A DNA stretch of 64,000 bases from Stappia sp. TSB10P1A (GCF_900185725.1 NZ_FYAU01000018.1:186001-250000), one strand, 5' to 3'. Shown: positions 31,721-45,459, counted from the stretch's first letter. The notes: generated by a model not told the origin, from the letters alone. Numbers and translations: made by a program.

Positions 31721-32797
31721 ATGAGCGCTGCTGCGCGGCGGCCGGGTCTCGACGTGATGCGGGTGGTGGCCGTCGCGGCGGTCGCCTGGTTCCATTACGG
31801 CTTTCGCATGCAGGTCACCGGCGAGGCGGGGCCGGCCGCCGGGTCCGGTGATCCGGGAGACTGGGCGCGGTTCGGCTATCTCGGCGTCTCGGTCTTCTTC
31901 GCGATTTCCGGCTATGTCATCTCGATCTCGACGGAGGGGCGCGACCCCTTCACCTTCGCGGTGGCGCGGGTCGCGCGGCTGTGGCCGGTCTATGGGGTGG
32001 CGATGACGCTGACCGCGCTCGTCACCCTTGCGGTGCCGGCGCTCGGCTTTCCCCTGTCGCTGCCGCAATACCTCGCCAACCTGACCATGCTGGCGCCGCT
32101 TCTCGGCCAGCCCTTCATGGACGGGGCCTATTGGTCCATCGTCGCCGAGATCCTGTTCTACGGCTGGGTGGGGCTGTTGATGCTGGCGGGCCTGTGGTCG
32201 CGCCATCAGGTGCTTGTCGCCCTTGTCTGGCTGGCCGTCGCGACGCTCGACCAGGCGGTGATCGGCAGCGATGTCCTGCGCCGTCTGCTGCTGACCGATT
32301 TCGCCGGCTTCTTCGCCTTCGGCATGATGCTGCGGGCATGCGAGCGCGGAGAGGCGGGAGCGAGGCTGGTGCTGCTTGCGGCGTTTGTGCAGGCCATTGC
32401 CGCCGCGGTGCTGTTCGCCGGCGGGCTGGTCGAGGTCTACCGGGGCGAGCCGTTCCCGCCGCTTGCCGTCGGCGGCATCGTTGCTGTCTCGCTCGTCGTC
32501 CTCGCGCTGGCAACGCGGCTGCAGGCGCCCTGGCTGCCTGCCGGTCCGGTCACCGTTGCCGGGCGGGCCACCTATCCCTTCTATCTGCTGCACCAGCATG
32601 TCGGCTATGCCGGCTTCTTCCTGCTGGTGCCGGTCATCGGCCTTGCCGGCTCGGCGGCGGTGATCCTTGCCGGGGTCGCGCTGGTATCGCTGCTGCTGAC
32701 CGTGGGGGTGGAGCGGCCGGCCGCCCGCCTGGTCCGCGGGGCAGGGGAGTGGGTGCGGATGCGGGCGCTGTCGTTCAGGCGTCGCCCGGTGGGCTGA
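31721..32797 (+). CDS. Acyltransferase 3 family integral membrane protein
   Basis: 358 residues with about ten hydrophobic helices. It begins RRPGLDVMRVVAVAAVAWFHYGF, the hallmark of the family with the catalytic His, followed by GYLGVSVFFAISGYVIS. The family O-acylates exopolysaccharides, LPS, peptidoglycan or Nod factors in the inner membrane. The C-terminus is short and basic. AGGCGAGGGG precedes the ATG at 31721. Its last 23 bases overlap the end of trmO on the other strand. A link to the sulfotransferase cluster 5 kb away is possible but unsupported. Confidence 0.85.
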   Translation: MSAAARRPGLDVMRVVAVAAVAWFHYGFRMQVTGEAGPAAGSGDPGDWARFGYLGVSVFFAISGYVISISTEGRDPFTFAVARVARLWPVYGVAMTLTALVTLAVPALGFPLSLPQYLANLTMLAPLLGQPFMDGAYWSIVAEILFYGWVGLLMLAGLWSRHQVLVALVWLAVATLDQAVIGSDVLRRLLLTDFAGFFAFGMMLRACERGEAGARLVLLAAFVQAIAAAVLFAGGLVEVYRGEPFPPLAVGGIVAVSLVVLALATRLQAPWLPAGPVTVAGRATYPFYLLHQHVGYAGFFLLVPVIGLAGSAAVILAGVALVSLLLTVGVERPAARLVRGAGEWVRMRALSFRRRPVG

Positions 32798-33323
32798 CCG
32801 CCTCTGCGTCTTTCAGGCGCTCGCGCCAGCCTACCCGCGCCTCCGGTACGCTGTCGGTCGTCGCGAAATAGGGCTTGATGTCGATCAGCGGCGTGCCGTT
32901 GAGGCAGTCGAGGCCGCGCACCAGGAAACCGTCTTCGGTCATCTCCAGCATCTGCACCACCGACAGCGACACCGGGTTCGGCCGCACCGGGGCGCGCAGG
33001 GCGAAGCAGCCATGGGTCTCGCTGGCGAAGCCGGGCGCGAGCACGGCAAGGTCGCGGCGCGCGTGATGCATCCAGTAGAGCAGGATCAGGTGGCTGCAGT
33101 CCGCCACCGACTTCAGCCCCCTGCGGTATTCCGGCTTCAGCCGGACGCGGCAGACCGCGTCGCTGCCCCGGCCGTTGCGCGGGCAGTCGGCGCGCCGCGT
33201 CCAGGGTGTTTCCACATGGCCGATGAAGACGAGACCGGCGTCGAACGGCCCCTGCGCCGGGTCGTGGTCGAAGGCCTGTTCGCCGGGCCGTGCCATCATT
33301 TCATCTGCGCGCGTGTCGGTCAC
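32775..33323 (-). CDS. trmO: tRNA m6t6A37 methyltransferase TrmO (TsaA/VirR family)
   Basis: 182 residues from the GTG at 33323, which has GAGGAGA six bases upstream. FIGHVETPWTRRADCPRNGR starts the TsaA fold, and APVRPNPVSLSVVQMLEM is the family signature, followed by RGLDCLNGTPLIDIKPYF. TrmO methylates N6 of t6A37 in threonine tRNA using SAM. The chain is short compared with the 235-residue E. coli enzyme, which carries a C-terminal extension absent here. It converges on and overlaps the acyltransferase. Confidence 0.88.
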   Translation of the reverse strand: MTDTRADEMMARPGEQAFDHDPAQGPFDAGLVFIGHVETPWTRRADCPRNGRGSDAVCRVRLKPEYRRGLKSVADCSHLILLYWMHHARRDLAVLAPGFASETHGCFALRAPVRPNPVSLSVVQMLEMTEDGFLVRGLDCLNGTPLIDIKPYFATTDSVPEARVGWRERLKDAEAVSPPGDA

Positions 33324-33719
33324 GGCTGTCTCCTCAGTCCAAGGTCCGCACAGGTATACCATTTGCGCGGGGCGCGGGGTGGTCTTGCCGGTGGCCCCTC
33401 CCGGGCGGCACCGGTCGAATCGACCGGGCTTGGGAGCCTTCCGTTGCGTCGGGTGACTACCTGACAGGAGAAGAAGGGTTCCGGCGTCTACGCACTAAGG
33501 GTTGAAAACAAAAGATTAAATTTTGGTCATGTGACTAGTTACATTGCCGAATTAGAGTTTCATTAATTCAACCCCGTGAAAATTACCTAGCGCCTCCTAC
33601 GAGGATGTGCGATCTGCACCACATTATTCCGCAGGGTGAGTGGGGAAAGATCTGTTCGCGAATGCCGTATTCTGGTCTTGCGAGCGGGCAGTTAAGGCAA
33701 TCGTCCGAGAGGTGATGAG
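33324..33719. other. Intergenic stretch upstream of the chemoreceptor
   Basis: About 395 bases without a supported gene. From 33490 to 33600 it is AT-rich (for example AAAAGATTAAATTTTGG near 33509 and CATTAATTCAACC near 33562), suggesting promoter and regulator sites for the chemoreceptor gene. No element could be assigned. Confidence 0.5.
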
Positions 33720-35741
33720 ATGGGACTTGGATTTTTCGCGAACATGCGGCTGAAGTACAAGATACTCTCCGGGTTCGCCCTGGTGCTGACGATCCTGATC
33801 GGAGTGTCGGCCTATAGCTTTATCACCTTCCTCGGGACGTCCGATCGCATCGGCGCCTATAAGACCAATGTCGAGGCTGCGTCCGCCATGGCGGCCGTGG
33901 AGGCCGAGTTCCTGCGCCTCGACGCGGCGGTGCGCGAATATTCCGTCTCCTCGAAGGCGGAACTGGCGGAGGTCGCAACGCAGGAGATCGCCAAGCTCGA
34001 CGCGCTGATGGCGGAGGCGGAGAGGAAGATCGTCGACGATAGCTGGCGCGGGCTGTTCGACGAGGCCAAGCAGGCGGTCTCGGTCTATACCAAGGATTTC
34101 CAGGAAACGCGGCATCTGACCGAGGATTATCTCCAGCAGGTCGAGAAGACCATGATGCCGAGCGCGGCGAAGTTCATGGAAGATCTCGACGAGATCCTGA
34201 AGATCGCCATGGCCGACGGCAACGAGGAGGCGAGGCTCCATGTGGAGGCGGCGATCCGCTACGGCCTCAGCGCGCAGCTCAATTCCAACATCGCGCTCGG
34301 CTACCAGGACCGCAAGGGACTGGACGCGGCGCAGCGCGACTTCGACGCCGTCCGGCAGGCACTCGAGCGCCTCGGCGGCACCATGCGGACCCCGCGCGAG
34401 CGGGAACTGCATGCGGAGATGACCGAGCTTCTCGGCACCTATCGCGCAAGCTTTGCCAAGGCCGTGGAAGACAAGGTGAAGATCGATGAACTGGTCCATG
34501 GCGAGATGCTGGAGCAGACCCGCATCCTGCAGAAGGATCTGAGGATGCTGCGCGAACGGGCGGCGGCGGCCGAGCAGCAGATCGAGACCGAGGTCGCGGA
34601 CGAGCTGCTGGCGGCGGAGTTCGGCGTCGCGATTGCCGGTATCGGCGGCCTGCTGATCGGTGCGGTGATGGCGCTTGTGCTGGGCGGTCAGATCGCCAAT
34701 CCGGTGCTGGCGATGACCCGGGCCATGACGCGCCTTGCCGGCGGCGATGTCGATTGCGATATCCCGGCGCGCAGCCGCAAAGACGAAATCGGCGAGATGG
34801 CGCGGGCGGTGCAGGTGTTCAAGGAGAACGCCATCGAGAAGATCGCGCTGGAGCGCGAGCAGGAGGCGGCGAAGGCGCGCGCCGAGGCCGAGAAGCGGCA
34901 GATGATGCAGAATCTCGCCGATGAGTTCGAGCGGGCCGTCGGCGGCTTCGTCCAGGGGCTCGCCTCCACCTCGACCGAGCTGCAGACCGCTGCCCACACC
35001 CTTGCCTCAACCGCAGCGGAGACCAGCGCCCAGTCGACGGCCGTCTCCGCGGCGTCCGAGGAAGCGGCGGCCAGCGTGCAGTCGGTCGCCTCGGCGGTCG
35101 AGGAACTGTCCGCCTCGGTGCGGGAGATCGCCCAGCAGATCGGCAGCTCCAGCCAGATCTCGCTGCAGGCGGTGACCGAGGCGCAGACCGCCTCGGATCG
35201 GATCCAGTCGCTTGCCGCGGCGTCCCAGAGCATCGGCGAGGTCGTCGGCCTGATCAACGACATTGCCGACCAGACCAACCTGCTCGCCCTCAACGCCACG
35301 ATCGAGGCGGCGCGGGCGGGCGATGCGGGACGCGGGTTCGCGGTGGTCGCCTCCGAGGTGAAGCAACTGGCCGAGCAGACCGCGCGGGCGACGTCGCAGA
35401 TCGCCGATCAGATCTCCCACATGCAGGCGGAGACGAACACGGCGGTGACCTCGATCGGCAGCGTCTCCAAGGTGATCGACCGGATCAACGAGATCGGCTC
35501 GGTGATCGCCTCGGCGGTGGAGGAGCAGAGTTCCGCCACCCAGGAGATCGCGCGCAACATCCAGCAGGTCGCCACCGGCACCACGGAAGTGTCCAGCAAC
35601 ATCGGCGGGGTCAGCCAGGCCGCCGAGGACACCGGCGCCGCCGCCGCGCAGGTCCTGTCGGCCTCGGGCGAAGTGTCGCAGCAGTCCGAACGGCTGAAAG
35701 GGCAGGTCGACAACTTCCTGCACAAGGTGCGCGCCGCCTGA
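33720..35741 (+). CDS. Methyl-accepting chemotaxis protein, periplasmic sensor type
   Basis: 673 residues. Helix 1 at about 14-37 ([21 protein letters not shown]), a long helical periplasmic sensor of about 260 residues resembling the HBM/four-helix type, helix 2 at about 302-323 ([23 protein letters not shown]), HAMP at about 325-378, then the signalling coiled coil. The hairpin tip [20 protein letters not shown] with [19 protein letters not shown] is the receiver for CheA/CheW. Several Ala/Glu/Gln-rich stretches are potential methylation helices. The ligand is unknown. A DUF2336 gene follows. Confidence 0.93.
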   Translation: MGLGFFANMRLKYKILSGFALVLTILIGVSAYSFITFLGTSDRIGAYKTNVEAASAMAAVEAEFLRLDAAVREYSVSSKAELAEVATQEIAKLDALMAEAERKIVDDSWRGLFDEAKQAVSVYTKDFQETRHLTEDYLQQVEKTMMPSAAKFMEDLDEILKIAMADGNEEARLHVEAAIRYGLSAQLNSNIALGYQDRKGLDAAQRDFDAVRQALERLGGTMRTPRERELHAEMTELLGTYRASFAKAVEDKVKIDELVHGEMLEQTRILQKDLRMLRERAAAAEQQIETEVADELLAAEFGVAIAGIGGLLIGAVMALVLGGQIANPVLAMTRAMTRLAGGDVDCDIPARSRKDEIGEMARAVQVFKENAIEKIALEREQEAAKARAEAEKRQMMQNLADEFERAVGGFVQGLASTSTELQTAAHTLASTAAETSAQSTAVSAASEEAAASVQSVASAVEELSASVREIAQQIGSSSQISLQAVTEAQTASDRIQSLAAASQSIGEVVGLINDIADQTNLLALNATIEAARAGDAGRGFAVVASEVKQLAEQTARATSQIADQISHMQAETNTAVTSIGSVSKVIDRINEIGSVIASAVEEQSSATQEIARNIQQVATGTTEVSSNIGGVSQAAEDTGAAAAQVLSASGEVSQQSERLKGQVDNFLHKVRAA

Positions 35742-35751
35742 CGATCCGCCG

Positions 35752-35797
35752 CCGGCATGTGCCGCCCCGCCGCAACGGTCCGGGGGGCACATGCCGG
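35752..35797 (+). terminator. Inverted repeat after the chemoreceptor
   Basis: CCGGCATGTGCC (35752-35763) pairs with GGCACATGCCGG (35786-35797), 12 bp perfect with a 22-base loop and no T-tract. Confidence 0.5.
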
Positions 35798-35891
35798 AGC
35801 GGGCCGCCAATGGCGAACGCGATGCCGCGGCTCCTCTTGGCGACCCTCTTCTTGGCCGGCCCCTCTTGCAAACACCCCATCGACGGAACCA

Positions 35892-35923
35892 GACGAGGCC
35901 GCAGCGCGGCCTCGTCGTCTTTT
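35892..35923 (+). terminator. Strong rho-independent terminator
   Basis: GACGAGGCCGC (35892-35902) pairs with GCGGCCTCGTC (35906-35916), followed by GTCTTTT. It separates the chemoreceptor from the DUF2336 gene, whose AT-rich promoter region follows at 35980-36060. Confidence 0.85.
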
Positions 35924-36104
35924 GCTTCGCGGCTCACGTATTTCCGTCAAGCCCCTCCGCTCTTTCCGGGGCGTTTCATTATATTCAAATTTTATCCAAA
36001 TCAATCTCAAAACAACATAAGTAATTAAAGGATCTCGGCGACCTTTTGTTTATTCGAATCGTGCTACCCGTGCCGGATCAGGTCTCTTGGTCGGGGAAAT
36101 CGCA

Positions 36105-37184
36105 ATGTCGAACATGCCAAATACCGAGCTCGTAAACTTCGAGGCCCTTGCGAACGAGCCGAATATGGCGCGGCGCAACGAACTTGCGTGCAATGTCGCG
36201 ACGCTGTTCTCGCTGACCTCCGAGAAATGTTCGGACGAGCAGATCGAAGTCTACGATTCGGTGCTGGTGCGGCTCTCCGACATGGTGGAGACGCAGGCCC
36301 GCGCCTTCATCGCCGGTCGCCTCGCCTCGCTGCGGCGGGCGCCGGAGGAGACCATTCGCCGGCTTGCCGGCGACGAGATCGCCGTCGCCCGCCCGGTGCT
36401 GGAGAAGTCCACGGTGCTGCGCGACAGCGATCTGGTGGAGATCGTCATGACCCGCGGCGATGACCACAAGCTGGCGATCGCGGCGCGCGAGATCCTGTCG
36501 GAAATGGTCACCGACGTGCTGGTCGAGACCGGCAATCTGGTCGTCCGCCGCACGGTGGCGCGCAATGACGGCGCCAGCCTGTCGAGCGCCGGCGCGCTTG
36601 CCCTGATCACGGCTTCGGGTCTCGACGAGGACCTGCAGATGGCGCTTGCCGATCGCGACGATCTCGACGAACAGGCGGTGTCGACACTGGCGGCGCTGGC
36701 AAGCGAACGGGTGCGCGCACGCCTGTTCGACGCCGGCACGTCCGAGGGCGGCGAGGTCCCGCGTGCCGCCCGTGTCGCCGCGCAGAAGCTCTCCAACGAG
36801 TTCTGGCTCGGCCGCTACGATTTCGAGACGGCGATCGGCCGGGTCTATGCGCTGGCCCGCGGCCCCGGCCTCGACGAGGCGACGCTGCTGCGCTTTGCCG
36901 AGGAAGACCGGTTTCCCGAGGCGGTCGCGACCTTCGCGATCATCGGCGACATCGGCATCGAAGAGGCCAAGCACTGGATGATGCGCACGGACACCGATCC
37001 GTTCCTGATCGTCGCCAAGGCCTCCGATCTTGCGCCGTCCACCGTCGAGAAGCTGCTGACCGTCGGCCCGTGGCGCTACCGCCTGCGGGCGCAGGACCGC
37101 GCGCGCATCCTGGTCCGCTATCGGGAGATCAAGCCGCACTCGGCGCGCCTGCTGCTGAGCCAGTGGCACGGCCGGGTCGCCTGA
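36105..37184 (+). CDS. DUF2336 protein (copy 1)
   Basis: 359 residues, almost wholly helical, resembling HEAT-like repeats. Conserved features of DUF2336: LFSLTSEKCSDEQIEVYDSVL, then DEIAVARPVLEKSTVLRDSDL and repeats of SVxxTLAALA type. The C-terminus ends in GRVA after a short basic tail. Some members of this family are regulators in alphaproteobacteria, but function here is unknown. The ATG at 36105 has GGGGAA upstream. It follows the chemoreceptor but a terminator lies between, so it is probably separately transcribed. Confidence 0.75.
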   Translation: MSNMPNTELVNFEALANEPNMARRNELACNVATLFSLTSEKCSDEQIEVYDSVLVRLSDMVETQARAFIAGRLASLRRAPEETIRRLAGDEIAVARPVLEKSTVLRDSDLVEIVMTRGDDHKLAIAAREILSEMVTDVLVETGNLVVRRTVARNDGASLSSAGALALITASGLDEDLQMALADRDDLDEQAVSTLAALASERVRARLFDAGTSEGGEVPRAARVAAQKLSNEFWLGRYDFETAIGRVYALARGPGLDEATLLRFAEEDRFPEAVATFAIIGDIGIEEAKHWMMRTDTDPFLIVAKASDLAPSTVEKLLTVGPWRYRLRAQDRARILVRYREIKPHSARLLLSQWHGRVA

Positions 37185-37218
37185 CCGGCGAGCGCGAAGA
37201 CCTGACAAGACGGAAAAC

Positions 37219-37240
37219 GGGCGGGAACAGGGTCCCGCCC
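37219..37240. terminator. Bidirectional stem-loop between converging DUF2336 and metH
   Basis: GGGCGGGA (37219-37226) pairs with TCCCGCCC (37233-37240) with a 6-base loop. It lies between the two convergent stops and can serve both. Confidence 0.6.
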
Positions 37241-37276
37241 GCTGTCATTTCACAGCATGTGCTGCAAGGCTGCGGA

Positions 37277-41008
<3,732 letters not shown>

Positions 41009-41016
41009 GATCGGTC

Positions 41017-41934
41017 TCAGGCCGCCTGCTGTTCCAGAGAGGCCGGGCGCAGGCCCAGCATGTGGCAGATCGCGAGAGTGAGGTCCGCGCGGTTCATGGT
41101 GTAGAAGTGGAAGTCGGTGACGCCGCGGTCGACGAGGTCCAGCACCTGCTCGCTGGCCACCGCCGAGGCGACCAGCTTGCGCGTCTCCGCGTCCTGGTCG
41201 AGCCCGGCGAAGCGCCGCGCCAGCCAGTGCGGGATCGAGGTGCCGCATTTTGCCGAGAACACCATGGTGGTCTCGAAATTGACGATCGGCAGGATGCCCG
41301 GAACGATCGGGATGGCGATGCCGGCCGCGCGGACCTTCTCCAGGAAGGTCTCGAACAGGTCGTTGTTGAAGAAGTACTGGGTGATCGCCCGGGTCGCGCC
41401 GGCGTCCACCTTGCGCTTCAGGTTGTCGATCTCCGCCGCCCAGTCGGGGCTCTCGGGGTGGCGCTCCGGATAGGCGGAGACGGACACCTCGAAATCGTCG
41501 GAGACGCGGCGGATGCCGGCCACCAGGTCGGAAGCATAGGCATAGCCCTGCGGGTGCGGCTGGTAGATGGCGCCCAGCCCTTCCTGCGGATCGCCGCGCA
41601 GGGCCACGATGTGGCGCACGCCGATCTCGTGGTAGCCGCGCACGATCTCGTCGACCTCGGCGCGCGAGGAGCCGACACAGGTCAGATGCGCGGCCGGCGC
41701 CAGGCGGGTCTCCTTGACCATCCGCTCGACGGTGCGATGGGTGCGCTCGCGGGTCGAGCCGCCGGCGCCATAGGTCACCGAGACGAAGGAGGGGCCGAGC
41801 GGCTCAAGCCGCTGGACGGCCGACCAGAGCGAGGCTTCCATCTTGTCGCTCTTCGGCGGAAAGAACTCGAAGGAGACGGAAACGCCGGTTCCCTGGTCCA
41901 GCTCGAAGCGGCGGAATCTCTCGGGCGATGACAT
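41017..41934 (-). CDS. metF: Methylenetetrahydrofolate reductase
   Basis: 305 residues. Beta-alpha barrel flavoprotein reducing methylene-THF to methyl-THF with NADH, supplying Met[17 protein letters not shown] at the N-terminus is the family signature, [28 protein letters not shown] and the later [17 protein letters not shown] and [12 protein letters not shown] are MetF hallmarks; [20 protein letters not shown] ends it. One base separates it from sahR and eight from metH. Confidence 0.96.
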   Translation of the reverse strand: MSSPERFRRFELDQGTGVSVSFEFFPPKSDKMEASLWSAVQRLEPLGPSFVSVTYGAGGSTRERTHRTVERMVKETRLAPAAHLTCVGSSRAEVDEIVRGYHEIGVRHIVALRGDPQEGLGAIYQPHPQGYAYASDLVAGIRRVSDDFEVSVSAYPERHPESPDWAAEIDNLKRKVDAGATRAITQYFFNNDLFETFLEKVRAAGIAIPIVPGILPIVNFETTMVFSAKCGTSIPHWLARRFAGLDQDAETRKLVASAVASEQVLDLVDRGVTDFHFYTMNRADLTLAICHMLGLRPASLEQQAA

Positions 41935-41935
41935 G

Positions 41936-42994
41936 TCAGGCGACCTCCTGGGTCAGGCTAAGTTCTGGGAAATCGGAAATGATGCGCGGATCGCGGGCGA
42001 GCCAGATGGTGACGGTGAGTCGGTCGGCCTCGCCCGCTTCCGGGTTGAGGTCGCGGATCTCGGTGACTTCCAGGCCGGCGGCGTGCAGCCAGCGCCCCAT
42101 CTGCTCGCGCGAGAAGCCGAGGCGGCGATGGGCGTGCTCGTCGCGCAGGAACTCCAGCGCGTGCGGGGCGAAGTCGACGATCAGCAGCCGGCCGCCGGGC
42201 CTGAGCACCCGCGCCGCCTCCTCGATCGCCCGGCCCGGATCGTCGAGGAAATGCAGCACCTGATGCAGGGTGATCAGGTCGTGGCTTTCGGCCGGAATGT
42301 TGAGCGCGTAGATGTCGCCCTGGCGGACCTGCACGTTGCGCAGGCCCTGGCGGGCGAGATTGGCGCGGGCGACGGTCAGCATGTCGTGGCTGGCGTCGAG
42401 GCCGAGTGCCTGCTCATACTGGCCGGCAAAGAGCGAGATCAGGCTGCCGGTGCCGGTGCCAAGGTCCAGCAACGAGCGGAACGGCCGCTCGCCGACCATC
42501 TCGCGCAGGGCCTGCTCGACGGCCGCTTCCGGCACATGCAGCGAGCGCTCCTGGTCCCAGGTCTTGGCGCGCGAGGCGAAGAAGGCGGCTGCGGCCTCGG
42601 CCTTGGCGCGGCGGGTGGCGGCAAGGCGCACCCGGTCGCCGGCCAGCACCGCGTCCTGCGGATCAAGGCGGGACAGCAGCAGGCGGGCGAGATCGCCCAT
42701 CGGGCCGTCGCCGAGCCGGTAGAACACCCAGGCCCCTTCCGGGAAGCGCTGGACGAGGCCGGCCTCGGTCAAGAGCTTGAGATGACGAGAGATTCGCGGC
42801 TGGCTCTGGCCGAGGATGACGGTTGCGTCCTTGACGGTCAGCTCGCCATCGGCCAGCAGGGCCAGAAGGCGCAGCCGCGTGTCCTCGCCGACCGTGCGCA
42901 GGCCGGCCAGCAATTGCTCGGCGCTGAGCAGCGGCTCGCCGGCTGCGGGGGCGGCAGCGGCAGGGAGCGCGGCGGTGTTCGCGTTGGTGGTCAT
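41936..42994 (-). CDS. sahR: SAM-cycle repressor SahR (ArsR HTH plus methyltransferase-like sensor)
   Basis: 352 residues in two domains. Residues about 15-100 form an ArsR winged helix (RLRLLALLADGELTVKDATV, ILGQSQPRISRHLKLL). The rest is a SAM-methyltransferase fold (LLDLGTGTGSLISLF, ITLHQVLHFLDDPGRAIEEA, VLRPGGRLLIVDFAPH). SahR regulators of this architecture were described (Novichkov and colleagues) as SAH-responsive repressors of metF, metH, metK and ahcY. The gene is the first of the metF-metH operon. The start at 42994 has GAGG upstream; 43000 is an alternative. An operator dyad lies at 43044-43059. Confidence 0.85.
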   Translation of the reverse strand: MTTNANTAALPAAAAPAAGEPLLSAEQLLAGLRTVGEDTRLRLLALLADGELTVKDATVILGQSQPRISRHLKLLTEAGLVQRFPEGAWVFYRLGDGPMGDLARLLLSRLDPQDAVLAGDRVRLAATRRAKAEAAAAFFASRAKTWDQERSLHVPEAAVEQALREMVGERPFRSLLDLGTGTGSLISLFAGQYEQALGLDASHDMLTVARANLARQGLRNVQVRQGDIYALNIPAESHDLITLHQVLHFLDDPGRAIEEAARVLRPGGRLLIVDFAPHALEFLRDEHAHRRLGFSREQMGRWLHAAGLEVTEIRDLNPEAGEADRLTVTIWLARDPRIISDFPELSLTQEVA

Positions 42995-43043
42995 GCGCAT
43001 CCTCGGAAGCAGGCCTGCTCGAATTTCAGCATCGCAGGAAGAT

Positions 43044-43059
43044 ATAAAGATATCTTTAT
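43044..43059 (-). promoter_or_regulatory. Putative SahR operator, perfect 16-bp palindrome
   Basis: ATAAAGATATCTTTAT is a perfect 16-bp palindrome 50 bases upstream of the sahR ATG, in an AT-rich island inside GC-rich DNA. ArsR-type repressors bind such dyads. As the leader of sahR-metF-metH it fits autoregulation plus control of methionine synthesis. Confidence 0.8.
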
Positions 43060-43230
43060 GCCTAAATCGATCGAGATGCAAGGGCGGATCGACCTCCCTG
43101 CCGCCTTCCACGTGGCAGGTGGCGCCCGCGCGCGGGCCGCGCCCTCAGGTTATCCCCGGCGCTACGCGGAGGTGATCGCAGACTGGCTGGCCGCCCGAGG
43201 GAACCGCTCAAACCCGAGGAAGCTTGGTTT

Positions 43231-45459
43231 TCAGCGGGACTCGGCCGCCTCCACCAGCGGGTCCTTGACCGGAGCCTGCTCCAGCAACGGGCGGACGGCG
43301 CCGGCGATCGCCTGTTTTTCGGCGTCCGTGAAGTGGCGCGGATCGGACGGGTCCTGGGCAACGCGGACGGTCACTTCGCGGTGGGCGAAGTGGATGCCGT
43401 TGGCCTCGCACAGGTCGCGGATGCCCGAATAGACCACCTTGCGCAGCTCGAACTGGTCGCCGGGGCGGGTCATGAACTTGACGCGTACGATCATTGCCGA
43501 ATCCTCCAGCGCCGTGACGCCCTGCGACTTCACCGGCTGCAGGAATTTCGGTCCGTAGTCGGGATGCTGCATCAGGCTTTCGCCGAACTTCTTGATCAGC
43601 TTGCGCATCTTTTCCACGTCCGTTTCGTAGGTGACGCGGAAGGCCAGCTTCATCACCGCCCAGTCGCGGGAGAAGTTCTTCACGTGCTTGATTTCCCCGA
43701 AGGGCACGGTGTTCAGCGGTCCGTTGTGGTGGCGCAGTTGCATGGAGCGGATCGAGATCTTCTCGACCGTGCCCTTGACGCTGCCGAGGTCGATATACTC
43801 GCCCTTGCGGAAGGCGTCGTCGATCAGGAAGAAGGCGCCGGAGAAGATGTCGCGGATCAGCGCCTGCGAGCCGAAGCCGACGGCAAGGCCGACGACGCCG
43901 GCGCCGGCGAAGAGCGGGGCGATGTCGATGCCGAGATGCGACAGCACGATCATGCCGCCGATCACGACGATGGTGATCAGCAGGAAATGGCGGAAAATCG
44001 GCAGCAGGGTCGACAGCCGGCTCTGGCCGGGACCGCCGATCTCGATCTCGTCGCTGCGCTCGCCCGGCTGGCCGCGTTCGCGGTGAAGCTGGCGGTCGAT
44101 GGTCAGTTCCACCGCCCGGTAGCTCATATAGGCGAGGAAGATGACGACGCCGATTTCGAAGAGGTTGCCGACGAGGGAACTCTTGTCGCGGGGATCTATC
44201 CCCCAGCGCGACAGCACGTATCCGAGAGCTATCACGGCCGACAGGATCGTCGCCCCATGGTCGAGCAGGTTGCGATAGGGCGAACGCCTACCCTCGGCCT
44301 CCACCGCCTCGGCGGCGGCCTGCGCCTGCACCGCCTCGCGGTCCGGCAGTTCGCCGGCCGCTTCCTCCGCCCTTGCCAAATCCTCGCTGCGCCGCGTCTG
44401 GCGGCTGGAACTGTCGAGGCGCGGCAGCAGCAGCCGGTCGATGACCAGCACCAGCGCGCCATAGGCGGCGGCCCAGATCAGGCCGGCCAGAACCGGCGCG
44501 GCGACGAGGCCGATGGCGGCCTCGCGCTCCAGCAAAAGCCGGCCGGTGGAGACGACGAAGGCAACAGCGAAATAGAGGAGAAGCAGGGGAAGCCAGAGGC
44601 GCTGGACCATCCGGCGGTAGCCGTTGTCCCCGTCTGCGTCGGGGCCGGCAACGAGGCGGCCGAGGGCGCCGCGATGGGCCACCGCCACCCCCGACAGCAT
44701 CAGGCAGGTGACGCCGACCGAGAGAATCGCCAGCAGCCGGTGGCCGCCCGGATCGAGGTCCATCGCATCCAGCCATTCGTGCAGCGCAACGGTGACGGCG
44801 GCGACCGCGCCGGTCGCCAGCAGCCAGCGATAGAGGCTGACGGCGCTGGCCTCGTCGAGGTCCAGCATCCGTATGCCGGCGTTGCCGGGCGACAGGACAG
44901 CGGTCAGGACGATGCGAAGAAGCAGAAGGATTCCAAAGCTTTGCAGGCCGATGAGCAGGGTGACCCGGCCCGCCGCGTGATGCGAGGCCAGGAGGAAGGC
45001 GGCGGCCAGGGCGGCGGTATAGAAGGCGGCGACGGCGATCGCCATCAGGATGGCGCGGGCGATCAGGCGGCTGATGCGGGCCGCGCGCGTCGCCTCGGGC
45101 GGGCGGGCCGGCAGCAGCCGGGCGAACAACCAGCGCTCGCAGGCAGCAAGAGCGAAGCCGCCGACAATGAGCGAGGCGGCGAGCACGCCGAGCGTCGCCA
45201 GCAGCCAGTCGGGGTTATCCCCGGCGCGGCCGGCAATGGCAGCGGAGATCATCGAAGGCATCGCGGCGGCCGCGCCGAGCGTCTCGGCAAGCGCCGCTCG
45301 CAGCTCAAGTCCAAGTCGAACCAAGGGTTTATCGGCAGCCATCTCCATGGCCGTTGCGCCCTGGGCGGCTGCGGTTCCCGCGCTTGCGGCGATTGCAACC
45401 GCGCTCGCAAAAATTCCGGTCCAGTGGCCGCCTGCGACCCGTCGCGACACCTTGCTCAT
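43231..45459 (-). CDS. MscS-family mechanosensitive channel, large type
   Basis: 742 residues from the ATG at 45459. A signal-like N-terminus (cleavage near GTAAAQ) and a periplasmic/membrane region with about eight to ten helices up to residue about 470. The MscS core follows: a pore helix with GAGVVGLAVGFGSQALIRDIFSG (the Gly/Ala-rich helix 3), then FFLIDDAFRKGEYIDLGSVKGTVEKISIRSMQLR in the beta domain, and a mixed C-terminal domain. Length and the extra helices match the MscM/YnaI-like enlarged subfamily. Opens on membrane tension to release solutes. About 930 bases upstream of it (45460-46392) are mostly non-coding. Confidence 0.88.
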   Translation of the reverse strand: MSKVSRRVAGGHWTGIFASAVAIAASAGTAAAQGATAMEMAADKPLVRLGLELRAALAETLGAAAAMPSMISAAIAGRAGDNPDWLLATLGVLAASLIVGGFALAACERWLFARLLPARPPEATRAARISRLIARAILMAIAVAAFYTAALAAAFLLASHHAAGRVTLLIGLQSFGILLLLRIVLTAVLSPGNAGIRMLDLDEASAVSLYRWLLATGAVAAVTVALHEWLDAMDLDPGGHRLLAILSVGVTCLMLSGVAVAHRGALGRLVAGPDADGDNGYRRMVQRLWLPLLLLYFAVAFVVSTGRLLLEREAAIGLVAAPVLAGLIWAAAYGALVLVIDRLLLPRLDSSSRQTRRSEDLARAEEAAGELPDREAVQAQAAAEAVEAEGRRSPYRNLLDHGATILSAVIALGYVLSRWGIDPRDKSSLVGNLFEIGVVIFLAYMSYRAVELTIDRQLHRERGQPGERSDEIEIGGPGQSRLSTLLPIFRHFLLITIVVIGGMIVLSHLGIDIAPLFAGAGVVGLAVGFGSQALIRDIFSGAFFLIDDAFRKGEYIDLGSVKGTVEKISIRSMQLRHHNGPLNTVPFGEIKHVKNFSRDWAVMKLAFRVTYETDVEKMRKLIKKFGESLMQHPDYGPKFLQPVKSQGVTALEDSAMIVRVKFMTRPGDQFELRKVVYSGIRDLCEANGIHFAHREVTVRVAQDPSDPRHFTDAEKQAIAGAVRPLLEQAPVKDPLVEAAESR

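Noticed and set aside
33624-34997. 457-codon minus-strand frame over the chemoreceptor
   Set aside because: Antisense to an unmistakable chemoreceptor; Leu/Gly/His/Arg-rich product without domains.
35811-36028. Short frame with lipoprotein-like start (LLLATLFLAGPSC)
   Set aside because: It runs through a strong rho-independent terminator at 35892-35923 and ends in the promoter region of the next gene, so it is unlikely to be translated.
36105-37276. Cobalamin riboswitch for metH
   Set aside because: metH is read from the sahR-metF promoter 5 kb away, and no B12-box-like element was seen upstream of sahR.
41936-43111. Gene as a plain ArsR regulator or ubiquinone methyltransferase
   Set aside because: It has both ArsR and methyltransferase halves and sits in front of metF-metH, which fits SahR better than either alone.
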